Shown here: positions 25,556-32,868 of the stretch, piece by piece | Numbering within the stretch: the first letter of the stretch is position 1 | Layout: the number at the start of each line of letters is the position of its first letter | Assembly: GCA_949295085.1 (NCBI GenBank) | Contig: CASFJS010000011.1 | Location: forward strand, 1 to 44,398 | DNA: 44,398 nt | Reading direction: 5' to 3' | From: an uncultured Pseudomonadota bacterium | Lineage (GTDB): Bacteria > Pseudomonadota > Alphaproteobacteria > RF32 > CAG-239 | The notes under the pieces: generated by a model | What the model saw: the letters and a program-made list of their open reading frames with translations, nothing else | Databases searched by the model: none | What the model was told of the DNA's origin: nothing | Program-made: the position numbers and the translations under genes

Positions 25556-26338
25556 ATGAATTTTAAGGATCTGGGTTTAAGCGAGCAAACAATTAAAGCT
25601 ATTGACGAATTTGGTATCAGCGAGCCGACAACGGTGCAGGCCGATGTTATCCCCTCCATTCTTGAGGGGCGCGATATTTTTACCATTGCGCCGGTTCGTT
25701 GCGGCAAAACGATGTCTTATGTTTTGCCCCTGCTGGATATTATTCACGCCAAAAGAGCCAAAAATATTTTAATCATTACCGCCAATTCTCAGGCTGCGGT
25801 CAAAACCTCAGATTGTCTGGCGGTATTTAACAAATATCACGAGATTACCGGTGCCGCGCTCCGGGACGGTGAGGAAAATATTGCCGACGAGGCCAATGTT
25901 ATTATCGGCGCGCCGGATTTGCTCTTGGACGTTACCGCCAATTCAAAGGTTGATTTGTCAAAAGTTGATATTTTGGTGGTTGATGATATCAACTTGATTA
26001 AAAAGAACAAGCAACTTGAAAATCTGGAAAAAATTTTGGATATCTTGCCGGCGGAAAAACAAAATATTGTTTACACCAATCGCCGCTCCAAAGAATTGCA
26101 GGGAATTTTGGACAAGATTCTCAAAGCGCCCGAAGAAATCAAAATTAACAAAGATAAAGAGCAGGAAGCGGATATGTCCGCCCACAAAAACAAAATCCCG
26201 GAAAAGAAATCCCGTATTCTTACGGCGGAACCCGATACGGAGGCCGTCTCGCTGGCAGCCCGCTACAATTCCTTTAACGGTAAAACTCCGGCCTTTATTT
26301 TGGTAAAGGGCATCATCGCCGAGAACGAAGAAAATTAG
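25556..26338 (+). CDS. degenerate, single-domain DEAD-box-like protein
   Basis: 260 residues. The N-terminal RecA-like domain of a DEAD-box helicase is recognisable in order: Q-motif region (FKDLGLSEQTIKAIDEFGIS, PTTVQADVIP), Walker A as APVRCGKT (45-52), motif Ib as GAPDLLLD (about 118-125). Motif II is VDDIN (142-146) where active helicases have VDEAD. Motif III is YTN instead of SAT. The second RecA domain with motifs IV-VI is missing; a charged tail (about 195-260) takes its place. It may still bind ATP and RNA, but should not unwind. Likely a regulatory or scaffold relative of RhlE/DeaD proteins. A good terminator follows. Confidence 0.75.
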   Translation: MNFKDLGLSEQTIKAIDEFGISEPTTVQADVIPSILEGRDIFTIAPVRCGKTMSYVLPLLDIIHAKRAKNILIITANSQAAVKTSDCLAVFNKYHEITGAALRDGEENIADEANVIIGAPDLLLDVTANSKVDLSKVDILVVDDINLIKKNKQLENLEKILDILPAEKQNIVYTNRRSKELQGILDKILKAPEEIKINKDKEQEADMSAHKNKIPEKKSRILTAEPDTEAVSLAARYNSFNGKTPAFILVKGIIAENEEN

Positions 26339-26367
26339 CATAAAACAGCTTCCAAAGGCCGATTATT

Positions 26368-26402
26368 ATCCTGCCGGCATTTATCCGGCGGGATTTTTTT
26401 AT
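26368..26402 (+). terminator. terminator of the cupin-DEAD-like unit
   Basis: Stem ATCCTGCCGG/CCGGCGGGAT (26368-26377, 26385-26394; one wobble) with a seven-base loop and seven T. Confidence 0.85.
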
Positions 26403-26422
26403 CATCGGAAGATAAAAAGCAC

Positions 26423-26451
26423 TTGACAAAATTTCCAAAATGGTATTTATA
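26423..26451 (+). promoter_or_regulatory. strong promoter in front of a structured RNA region
   Basis: TTGACA (26423-26428), 17 bases, TTTATA (26446-26451). No protein gene follows on this strand before 28.9 kb; only structured RNA-like sequence does. Confidence 0.6.
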
Positions 26452-26457
26452 AACATC

Positions 26458-26657
26458 ATCACAAATCTAAGAATATTTCTATAATTATAAATCAAGGAAA
26501 CACCCGTAATACTTTAATCATACCCGTCCATGGTCATATCAGTTTTTTTGGGGTGTTTCCTTGCTTATAATTGTGACTTAAAGAGTCTTTGGCACCGTTC
26601 CCAGGGCTGCAACAGGTATGAGAATCATCTCAGAACTGTGTCAGAGGCTCTTTTTTA
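26458..26657 (+). ncRNA. candidate small RNA 1 (long hairpin plus terminator)
   Basis: About 200 bases between a strong promoter and a T-run. The 5' part folds into a stem of 24 pairs: 13 perfect pairs CAAGGAAACACCC/GGGTGTTTCCTTG (26493-26505, 26551-26563), continued by 11 mostly A-U pairs (26480-26490 with 26565-26575, two wobbles) across a small bulge. The loop is 45 bases. The 3' part is a 15-pair stem (26581-26595, 26638-26652, three wobbles), a 42-base loop containing the hairpin TGAGA/TCTCA, and six T. There is no open frame of note. It lacks the SRP (GGAAGGAAGCAGCC-like) and RNase P signatures. A 6S-like RNA cannot be excluded on shape alone. Confidence 0.5.
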
Positions 26658-26660
26658 GAA

Positions 26661-26854
26661 AAATAAAGCGGCAGGAAAAAATCTTTTTTAGCCATAGGTA
26701 TTTTAAAAATGTTAAATTCTAAAGTCCTGCCGCTTAACCATACACTGCTGAGGCTTGCTGTGAAGCACCCCCTTAGCAGCTTCCTGACTTTACTTCTGCA
26801 TTTCTTTCCCAGAGGCCCGGATCTGCCTTAACAAAAACCGGGCCTCTTTTTTTT
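26661..26854 (+). ncRNA. candidate small RNA 2 (similar architecture to RNA 1)
   Basis: Directly behind RNA 1. A 12-pair perfect stem TAAGCGGCAGGA/TCCTGCCGCTTA (26665-26676, 26725-26736) closes a 48-base AT-rich loop. Next is CTGCTGAGG/CCTTAGCAG (26745-26753, 26771-26779) with an inner CTT/AAG hairpin. A strong terminator ends it: AGAGGCCCGG/CCGGGCCTCT (26811-26820, 26838-26847) followed by eight T. I find no separate promoter, so it may come from read-through of RNA 1 or be processed. Sequence similarity with RNA 1 is low; the shared feature is shape. Confidence 0.45.
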
Positions 26855-26865
26855 ATGTAAAATAA

Positions 26866-26904
26866 AAAAACGCCAACGTTCCACCGGACGGAACGGGCGT
26901 TTTT
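26866..26904 (-). terminator. bidirectional terminator behind thyA
   Basis: Stem AAAAACGCC/GGCGTTTTT with inner CGTTCC/GGAACG, 23 bases beyond the thyA stop on the minus strand; the T-run is present in both directions. Confidence 0.8.
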
Positions 26905-26926
26905 ACATCGGATTAAACAGTTATCG

Positions 26927-27715
26927 TCAGACGGCAACATCGCCTTTGATTGCCGGATGACATTGATAGTTGACGAGTTCAAAGTCCTCAAACCTGAAAT
27001 CGTCAATATCCTTGACATCGGGGTTAATCTTCATCTGCGGCAGCGGATAGGGCTGACGCGATAATTGCAGCTTAACCTGCTCAAAATGATTAGAGTAAAT
27101 ATGTGCATTGCCCAGCGTGTGAACGAACTCACCCGCTTTAAGCCCGCACACCTGCGCCACCATCATCGTCAGCAACGAATACGAGGCAATGTTAAACGGC
27201 ACGCCCAAAAACATATCGCAGCTGCGTTGATAGAGCTGGCAGTTTAACTTGCCGTCCGGTGTGACATCAAACTGAAAAAAACAATGGCACGGCGGCAGAG
27301 CCATTTGCTCAATCTGCGCCGGATTCCACGCGGTAACGATTAAGCGGCGATCCTGCGGATTCTTTTTAATCCGCTCGATAACGTCTTTAATCTGGTCGAT
27401 TCCCTGCGAGTTAAAATTGCGCCACTGATGTCCGTAAACCGGTCCGAGATTGCCGTCTTTGTCGGCCCACTCGTCCCAGATGGTCACATTGTTGTCATGC
27501 AGATATTTGATGTTGGTATTGCCCGACAACAACCAGACAAGCTCGTGGATAATCGCGCGCAGATAAACTTTTTTGGTCGTTACCAGCGGAAATCCTTGGC
27601 TCAAATCAAAACGCATCTGCCGGCCGAAAACCTTGCGGGCATAAATACCGGTGCGGTTGTCGGCGTCCTGTCCGTTATCCATAATGTCTTGCAGCAAATC
27701 TAAATACTGTTTCAT
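26927..27715 (-). CDS. thyA: thymidylate synthase
   Basis: 262 residues, the short form typical of bacteria. The catalytic Cys143 is in [10 protein letters not shown]. The folate/nucleotide binding segments [26 protein letters not shown] and [12 protein letters not shown] are intact, and it ends in the usual IKGDVAV. It methylates dUMP to dTMP with methylene-tetrahydrofolate, producing dihydrofolate for the enzyme encoded just upstream. The ATG at 27715 has AAGGA six bases before it; a TTG at 27721 is an unlikely alternative. The start lies two bases after the folA stop (TGATTATG), so the pair is coupled. Confidence 0.97.
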   Translation of the reverse strand: MKQYLDLLQDIMDNGQDADNRTGIYARKVFGRQMRFDLSQGFPLVTTKKVYLRAIIHELVWLLSGNTNIKYLHDNNVTIWDEWADKDGNLGPVYGHQWRNFNSQGIDQIKDVIERIKKNPQDRRLIVTAWNPAQIEQMALPPCHCFFQFDVTPDGKLNCQLYQRSCDMFLGVPFNIASYSLLTMMVAQVCGLKAGEFVHTLGNAHIYSNHFEQVKLQLSRQPYPLPQMKINPDVKDIDDFRFEDFELVNYQCHPAIKGDVAV

Positions 27716-27717
27716 AA

Positions 27718-28290
27718 TCAATCCTTTTTCTGTTGGTTAATAATCGCTAAAGTAATATGTTTCAAAACTTCTTGCGGCACAAATTCGCCTTTTTTTATCC
27801 AGACAGAGGTCGTGACGTTGTCTTCGTCATAATCGGGTGAAATCTGGCGGTAGTTTTTTTTCATCTTGTCAATACATTCGCTTATATCAACGGGGACTCC
27901 GTCGAGCCCGGGATTCACTTCGCCGTGAAAGCAGCTGTCGACGATAATTTCCGGCGCTTGTTTGGTCATAAACATTTTATAAATACTGGCACCGCCGCAG
28001 ATATAAAGAGGCTCGTCAAAATCTTTAAGTGCCTTGGCATCGTTGACGATAAAGTGATTCTGAGGGTCAGACACGACATAATTTTCATCAAAAGTCAGCA
28101 CATAAATCTGCCGATTCGGCAGTGTCCGGTTGGGAAAACTCTCATAAGTCGTCTGCCCGCAAACAATATTTTGCCTTTCGGTAATCCGCCGAAAACGCTT
28201 AAAGTCAGACGGTATATGCCACGGGATATTTGGCCCGATTCCGATGATATTGTCGCCGTCATGCCGGCACCAGATTGCAATTTTTGTCAT
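27718..28290 (-). CDS. folA: dihydrofolate reductase
   Basis: 190 residues from the ATG at 28290. The family motifs are present: [34 protein letters not shown] with [10 protein letters not shown], and the NADPH-binding [11 protein letters not shown]. It reduces dihydrofolate to tetrahydrofolate, serving thyA in the same unit. Longer frames reach 28431 but run into the terminator and the neighbouring gene and have no start signals. The usual bacterial order is thyA then folA; here folA comes first. GGAG is 11 bases upstream, a weak site. A promoter candidate lies 27 bases before the start. Confidence 0.93.
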   Translation of the reverse strand: MTKIAIWCRHDGDNIIGIGPNIPWHIPSDFKRFRRITERQNIVCGQTTYESFPNRTLPNRQIYVLTFDENYVVSDPQNHFIVNDAKALKDFDEPLYICGGASIYKMFMTKQAPEIIVDSCFHGEVNPGLDGVPVDISECIDKMKKNYRQISPDYDEDNVTTSVWIKKGEFVPQEVLKHITLAIINQQKKD

Positions 28291-28316
28291 ATCTTGCGAC
28301 TCCGCTGTTACCACAA

Positions 28317-28345
28317 AGTATAATCGCAGTTGTTTAAAAAGCCAA
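28317..28345 (-). promoter_or_regulatory. candidate promoter of folA-thyA
   Basis: On the minus strand TTGGCT (28345-28340), 17 bases, TATACT (28322-28317). The -35 overlaps the last pairs of the upstream terminator stem. Confidence 0.4.
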
Positions 28346-28377
28346 ACAGGCCGTGGATTTTTCCCACAACCTGTTTG
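28334..28377 (-). terminator. terminator of the unknown gene at 28382
   Basis: Stem CAAACAGG/CCTGTTTG (28343-28350, 28370-28377) with inner GTGG/CCAC and, on the minus strand, a following TTTTT. It starts five bases beyond the stop. Confidence 0.7.
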
Positions 28378-28381
28378 ATTG

Positions 28382-28870
28382 TTACAGTTCAAGCTTTTCA
28401 AGCTCCTCCTCGGATGCCATCTGGCGGACAAACTCCTTCTCGCCCAAATCAGCCAGCCGTTGCCAGTCTTTTTGATCGCTCAAAAACTTTTTAGCCTCCT
28501 CCGGATCAAGGGCATAAGCCAGCGAATAATTGGTCGACTTGGTAAAATAGGCTCCTTTGGCAAAAGAGGATATCCCGAGCAAAATACCAACAGCCCTTTT
28601 CAAGAGCTGGGCTTCGGACAAATAGTCCCTTAGCAACAATACGGCCTTGTCGGTAAAGCGGACAAAGTATGGCATAAAGTCCAACACAAAAACCTGATTA
28701 TTGGCTTTATAAATGAGGGCCGCCAAAACTGCTCCGGTAAGAGTGGCGCCGTCTTCAAACGCTTTCTTCAAAGCCCGTTGGTTTAATGATAACTGAATAT
28801 CGCTTCCGGCAATCAGTGCCAAAAGGAACTTCTCCTGCTCCTGCAAGGACAAAAAATTATTTACATTCAT
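28382..28870 (-). CDS. hypothetical protein
   Basis: 162 residues with no signal peptide and no clear transmembrane helix, although two mildly hydrophobic stretches occur (TLTGAVLAALIYK around 43-55 and AVGILLGISSFAKGAYF around 93-109). The C-terminal third is acidic and helical (DPEEAKKFLSDQKDWQRLADL, ASEEELEKLEL). I recognise no family. The start is uncertain: the ATG at 28870 has no Shine-Dalgarno and lies in a TATATA run. A good terminator follows. It is divergent from the tmRNA gene. Cytoplasmic location is inferred from composition. Confidence 0.6.
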   Translation of the reverse strand: MNVNNFLSLQEQEKFLLALIAGSDIQLSLNQRALKKAFEDGATLTGAVLAALIYKANNQVFVLDFMPYFVRFTDKAVLLLRDYLSEAQLLKRAVGILLGISSFAKGAYFTKSTNYSLAYALDPEEAKKFLSDQKDWQRLADLGEKEFVRQMASEEELEKLEL

Positions 28871-28942
28871 ATATATATGTTAAAAATTAAATTCTGCCGC
28901 CAGCATAGAGGAAACTTTGGCAAAAATCAACCTTTTTCCGGC

Positions 28943-28971
28943 TTGCAATTTTTAAGATAAGGTATTATATT
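28943..28971 (+). promoter_or_regulatory. promoter of the tmRNA gene
   Basis: TTGCAA (28943-28948), 17 bases, TATATT (28966-28971). Expected transcription start is about 28978, just before the first tmRNA helix. Confidence 0.55.
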
Positions 28972-28977
28972 ACTTAA

Positions 28978-29266
28978 TTGCCGGAGGTTTTCTTCCGGCT
29001 GTGACACCAGAGGCTCTGTGAAATAGATACTTTGGACCCGGGGGCGGTACCCGGCACCTCCACCAGTTATATCATACGGGGGTGAAACAGGTTTGACAGG
29101 GTATGGCAAAGACAGGTACGCCGTGTCCGGTGAGATACCACCGTTATCGGTTCAACTTAAAATGAGTGCTAACGATAATAACGTAGCTCCTGTTGCTATC
29201 GCTGCCTAATTGGCAGTTGCAACGAAATAAATTCTTAAGGCCATGGAGTGCCGTAAGTGGGGTTTG
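28978..29266 (+). ncRNA. ssrA: two-piece (circularly permuted) transfer-messenger RNA
   Basis: The acceptor piece comes first: a T-arm-like segment (GGACCCGGGGGCGGTACCC) and the end CACCTCCACCA, with CCA closing at 29065. After a short spacer the coding piece starts at 29078 with GGGGGTGAAACAGG; its GGGGGTG pairs with CACCTCC of the acceptor piece (one wobble). This order is the hallmark of permuted tmRNA as in Caulobacter and relatives, where the precursor is cut into two chains. The tag frame at 29168-29209 reads ANDNNVAPVAIAA then TAA; with the alanine carried by the RNA the tag is AANDNN...AIAA. It rescues stalled ribosomes and marks proteins for ClpXP. The 5' and 3' ends are approximate. 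The adaptor gene sspB follows immediately. Confidence 0.93.
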
Positions 29267-29299
29267 GGGCTTTCCTATCAACAGAAAAGCCCTGTTTTT
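29267..29299 (+). terminator. terminator of ssrA
   Basis: Stem GGGCTTT/AAAGCCC (29267-29273, 29286-29292) followed by TGTTTTTAT. It separates ssrA from sspB by 20 bases. Confidence 0.75.
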
Positions 29300-29318
29300 A
29301 TAAGCGGAGATTTAATCA

Positions 29319-29783
29319 ATGACCGATGAAATTAATTACGACAAATTGATGGAAAAAGCGCTCAAACACGTGGTGGTTGAAGCCTTAAAAATTGCCGCGG
29401 ATGAGGGGCTGCCCGGCGAAAACCATTTTTACATCTCGTTTAAGACCAATCATCCGGATGTTCGCATGTCGTCGGATTTGCTCAACCGCTACCCGGAGGA
29501 TATGACCATTGTCCTGCAGCACCAGTTTGCCAATTTGATGTTGTCGGATAACTATTTTGAGGTTGATTTAAGCTTCAACGGGGTGCCGCATACATTACGT
29601 ATACCCTACGAATCCATCACTTATTTTGCAGATCCGCATGCCCGGTTTGCCCTGAGTTTTACCATTCCGGAAGAAGCAAAGCATGCGCCGGCCGATTCAC
29701 GGGCTCCGGCAGAAGATGCCAAAAAAGTTTCCGGCGGCAGTGCCGAAGTTGTTTCAATAGACGCTTTCCGGAAAAATAAATGA
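29319..29783 (+). CDS. sspB: ClpXP adaptor SspB, alphaproteobacterial type
   Basis: 154 residues. The N-terminal fold (about 1-120; INYDKLMEKALKHVVVEALK, FYISFKTNHPDVRMS, MTIVLQHQFANLMLSDNYFEV, HTLRIPYESITYFADP) is the SspB tag-binding domain in its alpha form. After a Pro/Ala-rich linker the last residues (AEVVSIDAFRKNK) form the short ClpX-docking motif. It delivers tmRNA-tagged proteins to ClpXP in the cytosol. Its gene directly follows ssrA, which makes the tag and its adaptor. GGAG lies nine bases before the ATG. The next gene starts inside its stop (ATGA). Confidence 0.92.
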   Translation: MTDEINYDKLMEKALKHVVVEALKIAADEGLPGENHFYISFKTNHPDVRMSSDLLNRYPEDMTIVLQHQFANLMLSDNYFEVDLSFNGVPHTLRIPYESITYFADPHARFALSFTIPEEAKHAPADSRAPAEDAKKVSGGSAEVVSIDAFRKNK

Positions 29784-29986
29784 AAAAAATCTCGGTTGTT
29801 ATTGCCGGCCGGCATTCCACCAGCATTTGTCTTGAGGAGGAATTTTTGCACGAGCTCAAACGCATTGCCTTAATCAGGCACAAGAGCCTGAACGACCTGG
29901 TAACCGAAATTGACCGCAACAAAAAGAAATCAAACCTATCCAGCGCCATTCGCGTTTATATCTTAAACGAAATCAAAAACCACTGA
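29780..29986 (+). CDS. ribbon-helix-helix domain protein
   Basis: 68 residues, basic. The beginning (ISVVIAGRHSTSICLEEEFL) and the helix pair (HELKRIALIRHKSLNDLVTEID, LSSAIRVYILNEI) fit the alphaproteobacterial ribbon-helix-helix family of about 70-100 residues often found near folate or sspB genes. The protein probably binds DNA as a dimer; target unknown. It overlaps the sspB stop by four bases, so it is translated from the same messenger. It is convergent with a hydrolase gene ten bases away. Confidence 0.8.
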   Translation: MKKISVVIAGRHSTSICLEEEFLHELKRIALIRHKSLNDLVTEIDRNKKKSNLSSAIRVYILNEIKNH

Positions 29987-29996
29987 AAAACACGCG

Positions 29997-30788
29997 TTAT
30001 TCTTCTTCGTCAAAATCATCATCGCTGTCAATGTCTTCTTCAAAGCCGTCATCATCTTCGGCATCAAGGTCTGATTCCGGCAACAGTGTGTTTTCATTTT
30101 CCGTTTCCGACTTTTTGCGCCGGCCGCGGCGTTTACGAGCGGGAGCTTTTTTCTTCATCGCGTCAATAACATAATGTCCGGTAATTTTATAGAGATCGAC
30201 CAAGTGGTTATTATACATATGGTCGGCTCCATCTACCATGGAAAAATCTACCGTAACGTTACGTTGAGTATTTAGTTTTCTGACCAAAGACGTTACGCTG
30301 GAAGGCGTCACAATCTCATCAATGCTTCCCTGCGTGATTAAACCGGAAGTCGGACACGGTGCCAAAAACGAAAAATCTTTTTCATTGGCCGGCGGTGATA
30401 CGGCAATAAAATTATTAATATCCGGCCGCCGCATCAAAAGTTGCAGACCGATCCACGCCCCGAAAGAATAACCGGCAATCCAGCATTGACGCGCTTCGGG
30501 GTTGGCCGCTTGCAACCAGTCCAGAGCAACCGTCGCGTCCGACAACTCACCGGGGCCGTCTTCAAATTCGCCCTGCGACCGTCCGACACTGCGAAAATTA
30601 AATCGCAAAACCGAAAATCCCAAATTCTGAAAAACACTAAACAAAGTATACACCACTTTATTGTTCATGGTACCGCCGTATTGCGGGTGAGGGTGCAAAA
30701 TCAGCGCAATCGGCGCGTTTGGATTGTCGCTTTGATGATAACGTCCTTCCAGACGTCCGGCATGGCCGTTAAATAATACTTCCGTCAT
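29997..30788 (-). CDS. alpha/beta hydrolase with a charged C-terminal tail
   Basis: 263 residues. Family features: ALILHPHPQYGGTMNNKVV, FRSVGRSQGEFEDG, nucleophile GYSFGA (Ser108), acid in GSIDEIV (Asp157), and His190 in GADHMY. This is the CC_0125/YcjY-like group of cytosolic hydrolases common in alphaproteobacteria; substrate unknown. After about residue 211 an unusual tail follows: a basic patch (KKKAPARKRRGRRKK, 212-226) and then an acidic run (240-263, mostly Asp/Glu). Such a two-sided tail suggests contact with nucleic acid or another protein. No Shine-Dalgarno is evident before the ATG. It is divergent from cysE. Confidence 0.85.
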   Translation of the reverse strand: MTEVLFNGHAGRLEGRYHQSDNPNAPIALILHPHPQYGGTMNNKVVYTLFSVFQNLGFSVLRFNFRSVGRSQGEFEDGPGELSDATVALDWLQAANPEARQCWIAGYSFGAWIGLQLLMRRPDINNFIAVSPPANEKDFSFLAPCPTSGLITQGSIDEIVTPSSVTSLVRKLNTQRNVTVDFSMVDGADHMYNNHLVDLYKITGHYVIDAMKKKAPARKRRGRRKKSETENENTLLPESDLDAEDDDGFEEDIDSDDDFDEEE

Positions 30789-30879
30789 TTTGTTATTAAC
30801 CTAAAATATTGTTGTTTTGCGTATTATATTCCTGTAATCTTCTACAAAGAATTAATTTTTCGAAGGAATCTAACATAAA

Positions 30880-31554
30880 ATGACATCAAAATTCAAGACA
30901 ATTCTTCAAGATGCCGAAGCCGTTGTCGCCCGTGATCCGGCCACACGCGGTGTCGGGCAGGCTTTTTTGCTGTCTTCGGGGCTTCACGCCGTTATATGTT
31001 ATCGTTTTTGCCACTGGCTCTGGAACAAAAACTGGCCGCTTTTGGCCAGAACAATATCGCAAATTGTACGTTTTTTGACCGGCATAGAAATTCATCCGGC
31101 CGCTCGAATCGGTAAAGGATTTTTTATTGATCACGGCATGGGGGTGGTGATCGGCGAGACATCGGAGATCGGTGATAACGTGACACTGTATCACGGTGTT
31201 ACTTTGGGCGGCACCACGGTTTTTGACACCAAAGGCAAAATTGTACAAAAGCGCCACCCGACCTTAAAAAACAACGTGATTGTCGGTGCCGGAGCAAAGA
31301 TACTCGGCCCGATAACCATCGGCAACAATGTTAAAATAGGTGCCAACGCCGTTATTTTGCAGGATGTGGCAAACAATCAGACGGTTGTCGGCGTTCCGGG
31401 GCATATTGTTGACAAAAGCAAAGTCAAACCGGGGGCTTTTTCGGCTTATGGGGCTTGTGCGGAGGATAAAGATCCGATAGAACTTCAAATCGAAAAATTG
31501 GAAAAAGAAATTTCAAAACTGAAGATTCGTAATAAAAAACAAAAAATTAAGTAA
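30880..31554 (+). CDS. cysE: serine O-acetyltransferase
   Basis: 224 residues, the short EpsC/CysE form. A helical N-domain (about 1-60; [20 protein letters not shown]) precedes a left-handed beta-helix of hexapeptide repeats: [58 protein letters not shown], then [16 protein letters not shown]. His and Asp of the active site lie in DHGMG. It makes O-acetylserine for cysteine synthesis. The C-terminus is a Lys-rich helix ([18 protein letters not shown]). AAGGAA precedes the start. cysK is not in the window. Confidence 0.93.
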   Translation: MTSKFKTILQDAEAVVARDPATRGVGQAFLLSSGLHAVICYRFCHWLWNKNWPLLARTISQIVRFLTGIEIHPAARIGKGFFIDHGMGVVIGETSEIGDNVTLYHGVTLGGTTVFDTKGKIVQKRHPTLKNNVIVGAGAKILGPITIGNNVKIGANAVILQDVANNQTVVGVPGHIVDKSKVKPGAFSAYGACAEDKDPIELQIEKLEKEISKLKIRNKKQKIK

Positions 31555-31638
31555 AATATAACAATTTTGTAATATTCTGCTCCCATATTTTATGGTACAA
31601 TAACCACATAGGGGTTATTTACAAGGAGGCGGAAGACA

Positions 31639-32355
31639 ATGCAGAAAACAGCTTTTTTATGGTTCGGTCTAATGAGCCTTTTTCTTTGTGGAACGGCCGG
31701 GGCACAACTTCCGGCAAGCCCCTGGGATACTTCGGCTTTCGATGCGGCAGTTGCAGCCTCGAACGATTCCGGGGTAGGGCATATCACGCGCCAAGACGAA
31801 ACGCGGGTCAATATTCCCTCCGTTAAATACAAAGCCATCAATGCCGATGCCGAAGCACCTGTTTATAAACCGGTTATTGATGCTTCCGGCAATGCCAAAA
31901 CCGGAGTCATGGTTCAAAAAGTTGACACGCTGAGCACCACAACCGCCCGGGATGCCACGCCCGCTCAAGCACGCGCCTCCAGAGCCGGTCCCGGCAGCGA
32001 TTGGCGCGGCTCCGGCAAATTCGGCCGGCTTAATTATACCGGCGATGTGACAACTTACGGCACGGCCTACGGTCAGGAGATGCTTGCGCCGGAAGTTAAT
32101 CAGCACAATATGAACGTGATGCTTCAACATTTGCGTGAGTTGGGTTATAAAATTCCGGAAAGCTACGATAACAAATTTGGCTCGTTTTTAGAAAATTATT
32201 CGCAGGATTTGCGCAATGCTTATAATGGTCTGGGGCACCAAAACAACCCGTTTGACACGATGTTTTCCGGATTTTTGGATGTCGTGGAAGACCAATCGGG
32301 TCTGGATATGGAAAATCTGTTATTTAACAGCATTGATTTACTCAACAGAGATTAA
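31639..32355 (+). CDS. exported protein of unknown function
   Basis: 238 residues with a signal peptide cut after GTAGAQ near residue 23. Residues 25-115 are polar and Ala/Asp-rich (HITRQDETRVNIPSVKYKAI). Residues about 115-238 seem better folded: GSGKFGRLNYTGDVTTYGTAYG, then MLQHLRELGYKIPESYDNKF and DTMFSGFLDVVEDQSGLDME. It has no cysteine in the mature part. I recognise no family. AAGGAGG is nine bases upstream; a possible extended -10 (TGGTACAAT, about 31593-31601) lies before it. The next exported protein follows after 12 bases, so both are probably made together in the periplasm. Confidence 0.75.
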   Translation: MQKTAFLWFGLMSLFLCGTAGAQLPASPWDTSAFDAAVAASNDSGVGHITRQDETRVNIPSVKYKAINADAEAPVYKPVIDASGNAKTGVMVQKVDTLSTTTARDATPAQARASRAGPGSDWRGSGKFGRLNYTGDVTTYGTAYGQEMLAPEVNQHNMNVMLQHLRELGYKIPESYDNKFGSFLENYSQDLRNAYNGLGHQNNPFDTMFSGFLDVVEDQSGLDMENLLFNSIDLLNRD

Positions 32356-32367
32356 GGAGCCAATATC

Positions 32368-32868
32368 ATGAACAAAATATTTGCAGGGTTGTGCATTTCT
32401 TTCCTGATAATATCGGGTGAGGCAGGCGCGCAAATTATTGGCGGCTCGGTAAATACGACGGCTTCCGTTGAGACGGCCGCCTCCGAAGATGATGCCCGCC
32501 TTGTCAGCAAAGAAGAAATTGAGGCCCTGATTGCCGCCGAACCCCCGGCAGTGGCAATGACGCCGGAACAAAAGGCAGAAATTGACAGCGTTGCCAAAAA
32601 AAATATGCGTCATTCAATCAAAAAACAATCAGTCAGGGAACGCAAAGATTTTATTGACGCCATGAATAATGTTGAAAAGATTAAAAAACGCCGGGAGGCA
32701 TTGCTGAGCGGCCAAGATGAAACCGCAGCCAAACAGGCCGAAGACGAAGTCGAAAAGCCCGATTTTAATCCGGCACAGGATTCGGCTATGGAAAATTACT
32801 TGCTTGAAAAAGCCAATCTGGCCGAGCCGCCTTTTATAAATGAGCCTGCAGTATCCGATGTCCGGTAA
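32368..32868 (+). CDS. exported protein of unknown function
   Basis: 166 residues with a signal peptide (MNKIFAGLCISFLIISGEAGA, cut near residue 21). The mature protein is Ala/Glu/Lys-rich and mostly helical: RLVSKEEIEALIAAEPPAV, MTPEQKAEIDSVAKKNM, RKDFIDAMNNVEKIKKRREA. It carries no cysteine. I recognise no family; it may be a periplasmic partner of the preceding protein. AAGGAG is present upstream. The trmJ gene begins 29 bases before its stop. Confidence 0.75.
   Translation: MNKIFAGLCISFLIISGEAGAQIIGGSVNTTASVETAASEDDARLVSKEEIEALIAAEPPAVAMTPEQKAEIDSVAKKNMRHSIKKQSVRERKDFIDAMNNVEKIKKRREALLSGQDETAAKQAEDEVEKPDFNPAQDSAMENYLLEKANLAEPPFINEPAVSDVR

Noticed and set aside
26458..26657. Possible SRP RNA or RNase P RNA
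   Set aside because: Neither the conserved SRP tetraloop region nor the RNase P core motifs can be found; kept only as unnamed RNA candidate.
28291..28431. N-terminal extension of dihydrofolate reductase
   Set aside because: It would cross a terminator and overlap the neighbouring gene; family members start at the chosen ATG.
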